A stretch of 64,000 nucleotides of DNA from Ustilaginoidea virens. Taxonomy: Eukaryota; Ascomycota; Sordariomycetes; Hypocreales; Clavicipitaceae. Shown one piece after another: positions 60,607 to 64,000 of this stretch. The notes under the pieces were generated by a model. It worked only from the letters and a program-made list of their open reading frames with translations. It was not told where the DNA came from and did no database searches. The translations under genes and the position numbers were made by a program. The stretch is taken from the NCBI RefSeq assembly GCF_000687475.1, contig NC_057317.1, positions 5,208,501 to 5,272,500 on the forward strand, in the 5' to 3' direction. Within the stretch, counting starts at the first letter, position 1; the number at the start of each line of letters is the position of its first letter.

Positions 60607-61159
60607 TGTCAAACGGTTTTCGCCTGCTAAGATAATGCAGTATACAAAGGATAAAGGCAGTAGAATGGTAAAATCGCAGTAAGGTAAAGGCACAGATAAG
60701 ATACGAGACTAAGGCGTAGAGACAATCTGATATGCATTAATTCTGCATACTTGCTTGCATGCATACATCTATACTTCCTTCCCACTATTTGGGTAGGAAT
60801 ATCTAGGGATTTAAATACATAATATTCCAATATAGAACATCCCTAGTGAAATCAATCTGATGTAAATATCGTGACCATACTGTGATATTATAGATATATG
60901 GCGAAATGTGCATTTATAGTACATCGAGATTTGCGACGATAAAGTGGTGTGATTAATTTGTAATGCATTATACATTTGCGTGTGAGGGAATATGTATAAG
61001 TACTAGGTACTCAACTTTACTAGCAGCCGTCTTATAAATATAAGTACTGAATACTTAATATATTTTTCAATCCTATGATGCGGCAATGCATAGAGATTGT
61101 CGGCAATAGATATCCAAAAATAATAAAATAAAATAACAATAAATAATTTCATTCTGACA
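60607..61159 (-). repeat. LTR of Copia-1b (553 bp)
   Basis: Plus strand TGTCAAACGGTTTTCGCC to TTTCATTCTGACA, adjoining ACCCCCCTAG. It aligns with 4,022-4,586 and 53,683-54,241. Confidence 0.88.
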
Positions 61160-63180
61160 TACCCCCCTAGATAGGCTATAATATAGCTCTATCTAGCTAA
61201 TTGGTATCACTCTCGTCATCTTCTGTTTTTCGTATTAGGTCCTTAATATCTATTAGGCCTAGTTAGTTACAGAAGGTAGTAAATCGTTAATCTATAAGAG
61301 CCTTTATAAGCCCATCCGCTACTATATTATTAGTAGGAATATAAGTAAAGTCGAATAAACCCTACTGATAAGCCTATCGCAACCAGCTGTTATAGATATC
61401 AATATGCTTTAATATAGTATTAATACGGGGCATTGTTATTGTTACTAGGCGTATAGCTTGTAAGTTATCGCACTCAATAGTGACCTTATGATCAAGCTTA
61501 AGTCCTAATTGTTTTATGAGACGGGTTACAGATATAGTAGTCTTAGCAGTTGACGATAGTGCTAGTAGCTCTGCTTTGGTGGAAGATGTGGTAACGGTAT
61601 ATTGTTTAGTGGCTTCCTAACTAATAGGTCCGCTAAATAGGCTAAAGAAAAAGCCCTAGATAGACTTCTGGGTCTCTTTATTATCGGTAAAAGCAGCATT
61701 AGAAGATATTAATAGCTCTTTAGTAGACGGTTGCTGCTGGATATTATCACTTGGTTGTTGTATGGCAGTATATTAAATAGCTAAGTAACGTGTGATATAG
61801 AGGTATATTGTGACTCCTATGGCTAGTAGGTAATAGTAAGAAGAAGGGTTGTGTAGATGTTCTAAAAGGCGGGAGACTGCTATAGTAGTATTAGGTCGGG
61901 TTATAGTGGTTAGGTAATTTATAGAGCCTATAAGCTTTTAGTACTGGTATATCTCGTGTGCCGTAGCGATACTAGTATATTTATTAAGAGGCTATTCTAG
62001 AATTGGATAGTCTTTATGTGTAATATTTCTTCCTTTTAAGAAGTCGTGCGTAAGCTTTTCCATATAAGAGTCTTATAATAGCCAGGTCTTAGTAGGCCAA
62101 TGCCGTATAATTTGGATACCTAGGAACTATTTTAGATTACTAAGGTCCTTCATTTTATAGGCTGCTTTTAATTTATTGACGAGGAATTCTACTTAGGGAC
62201 GATTCTTTGGTTGAAATAATACTACTATATCATCCACAAAATAAAAGACTACTATAGTGGTAGTAATTATAATGCAAGGGTCTTCTGTATTAAGAGTAAG
62301 GTCGAGGGATTTAAGGGTTAATAAAAGCTCTTATTGCCAAAGGTAAGGGGACCTGCGAAGACTATATAAGGCGCGCTGTAATAATAGTGCCTATCTAGGT
62401 CTTTTAAATCTATCTAGATATTCGATATAGACGACTTCGTCCTATAGGCTATTAGTAAATGCCGATATAGTATCTATCTGTATAATATTAAGGTCGAACT
62501 TCATTATAATAGCTACTAAGATTTGGAAGGATTTAACAGCTAGTGTAGCGGTATAGGTCTCTTTATCACTATAAGGTTGAAGATCACCACGTACACAAAT
62601 TCAGACTTTAAATTTAGTGAGAAAGCCGTATTTATTATACTTGTATTTAATCACCCACGTAAGTGGTATAGGTTTATAATTATTAGGAAGGTCTGATAGT
62701 TATATAGGCTTAAAGGTTCCTTTATTCTAATTATTGTAGAATTCGCTCTTTACGGCCTCTTTAAATTCTAATTCGAAATAGTAACCTTTTAGGTCTTTCT
62801 AAAACCTAGGTTTAGGCGGTAGAGATGATTAGTATAGGCGTTCCTTAGTGCCTAGAAAAAAACTGCTAATAAAAGCCGTACTAGAAGCATTCTTACTAGC
62901 TAGCCTAGCTGACCTTTGTAGTGTAAGACTAGTCTTAGCATTTGCTTTAAAAAGATGTATAGAAGCTGGGGTAGGTAGCTAGACTATAAGATATTGTTAT
63001 TTACTAGGAATAGCTTGTTCACTAGTGGGTATAGAAGTCGAAGGTAAGGTTAGGCTAGGCATAGAAGGCTGGGTAGTAGGAACAGGTATAATAGTAGTAG
63101 AAGGGTGAGATATATAGAGCTCGTCTATATCCTTATACTTAGATGCGTTATCGATATATTGTGGTAATATAAAAGGTCTT
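60607..63180 (-). mobile_element. Copia-1b, 5'-truncated copia copy
   Basis: Minus strand: LTR at 60,607-61,159, polypurine complement (TACCCCCCTAG), then RNase H and RT homologous to 2,040-4,020 of Copia-1a. It is less mutated than Copia-1a: for example the RT catalytic region near 62,220-62,240 reads VDDIVVLF in the minus frame. Homology fades near 63,180, where host DNA begins; gag, protease, integrase and the 5' LTR are missing. No matching flank duplication. Confidence 0.88.
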
Positions 63181-63727
63181 GAAGAAAGGATGCTGACCCC
63201 TTTATCTAGATCACACGCTAAGCTATTGTACGCGCCACAAACGCTGATACGTTCCTCAGGCAATGCCAACCCAACACCAAGTTCCTTTATAGCGGTTGGC
63301 CAATTTATTTTAGGCCTGGGTTGGAGTCTTGGAGAAGTGGAAACGCATGCGGTCAGTGGTTATGGTTTGATTCGCCGACTGCAACTTCACCCAGCCCCTT
63401 GTTCAACCTTTTCGTTGAAGACAGGTTTCGCTCTGTTGATCTTCTATTCATCCTCTGCTGTGAACATATAGTTTGTTCTCTTTCCTCGCTCATGTGGGCT
63501 TGTGACATTACGTCCTTTGTTTGCGGCTTTGACAGACCCAGTATTTCGAACCCACCCCTTTTTAAACGTGTTTGGGGGCCACATATCGTCACAGACGGGT
63601 TGCTCCGGAGCGACGTTTTCTTCAAAGCACTCCTCTCCCATGAACAACTTCGACGAAAGTGAAAGAATATTCTTTTCTCCCACAGCCCGCTGAGTCGCCT
63701 TCATCCTCTCTTCGTGGTTTCCCACCC
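63181..63727 (+). promoter_or_regulatory. upstream region of the class V myosin gene
   Basis: Host-composition DNA between the broken end of Copia-1b and the myosin start, about 550 bp. No other gene seen. Several short frames in all phases lack domains. It presumably holds the promoter and 5' UTR. Confidence 0.55.
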
Positions 63728-64000
63728 ATGGCATCGACGTACGATGTTGGCACCAGGGCATGGCAGCCTGACGCTGCTGAGGGCTGGGTAGCCTCAGAGA
63801 TGGTCAGCAAAGATGTGCAAGGAACTAGGGCAAAGCTGGTCTTCAAGCTTGAAAACGGCGAGGTAATACACTAGTCTTTTGGTACTGCAGTTTCTTGTCA
63901 GTGAAACAGTTCTAAAGTCAGCGTCGATTATAGACCAAAGCGATCGAAGTGTCAGTCGAAGCCTTGCAAAGCGGAAATGATCCGTCACTTCCGCCCCTGA
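63728..64000 (+). CDS. MYO2: class V myosin heavy chain, 5' end only
   Basis: Exon 1 is 63,728-63,862 (45 codons, MASTYDVGTRAWQPDAAEGW...KLENGE). A 71-bp intron follows (63,863-63,933, GTAATA...TATAG). Exon 2 resumes in phase 0 with TKAIEVSVEALQSGNDPSLP and runs off the window. The N-terminal SH3-like segment (VGTRAWQPD, GWV, LVFKLENGE) is diagnostic of fungal myosin V (Myo2/MyoE), which carries vesicles and organelles along actin to the growing tip. The motor domain, IQ motifs and globular tail lie outside the window. Reading through the intron hits a stop within four codons, which supports the splice. Confidence 0.88.

Noticed and set aside
63190..63693. Several open frames in the myosin upstream region
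   Set aside because: They overlap in different phases and on both strands without domains; treated as promoter and 5' UTR.

Overview
The window looks like a chromosomal segment of a filamentous ascomycete (Pezizomycotina). The evidence is short GT-AG introns, a MUB1/SamB-type MYND protein, Ebp2, Nap1 and a fungal class V myosin start, plus a strong RIP-like signature. In the repeats CpA/TpG has been turned into TpA, so degraded reading frames are full of TAG and TAA with almost no TGA. I could not determine the species.

Layout. 1-13,087: two Ty1/copia elements. The first is cut by the window edge and heavily degraded. The second (5,839-13,082, minus strand) is complete, with two nearly identical 720-bp LTRs, a perfect 5-bp target duplication (ATATT), a polypurine tract and a half-tRNA-Met-type primer site, but about 21 nonsense codons in its single polyprotein frame. 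13,179-26,999: a gene-bearing island of normal composition bounded by inverted copies of an odd repeat (a GC-rich cap plus a degenerate TTTTTACYGCC minisatellite). It holds a broken DUF3435 tyrosine recombinase (the family of Starship 'captains'), a conserved two-pass membrane protein, MUB1/SamB and EBP2. 27,000-55,000: a TE nest with three degraded Ty3/gypsy elements, a Tad-like LINE, and many solo LTRs from at least five LTR types, most with readable target duplications, plus a TIR element. 55,404-56,862: a five-exon NAP1 gene alone in AT-rich DNA. 57,480-63,180: a second, plus-strand LINE relic interrupted by a solo LTR and cut off by a 5'-truncated copia copy. 63,728 to the end: first exons of a class V myosin.

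The host genes are housekeeping (nucleosome assembly, ribosome biogenesis, ubiquitin-ligase partner, actin motor) and do not form an operon or cluster. The TE story dominates: repeated insertion, LTR-LTR recombination leaving solo LTRs, and CpA-directed mutation. The most interesting items are the captain-like recombinase beside a repeat-bounded island, the copia element whose LTRs look young while its coding frame is dead, its hemivirus-type primer site, and U3 minisatellites whose copy number differs between LTR copies. Exon boundaries and element ends were read by eye; no database search or computation was possible.
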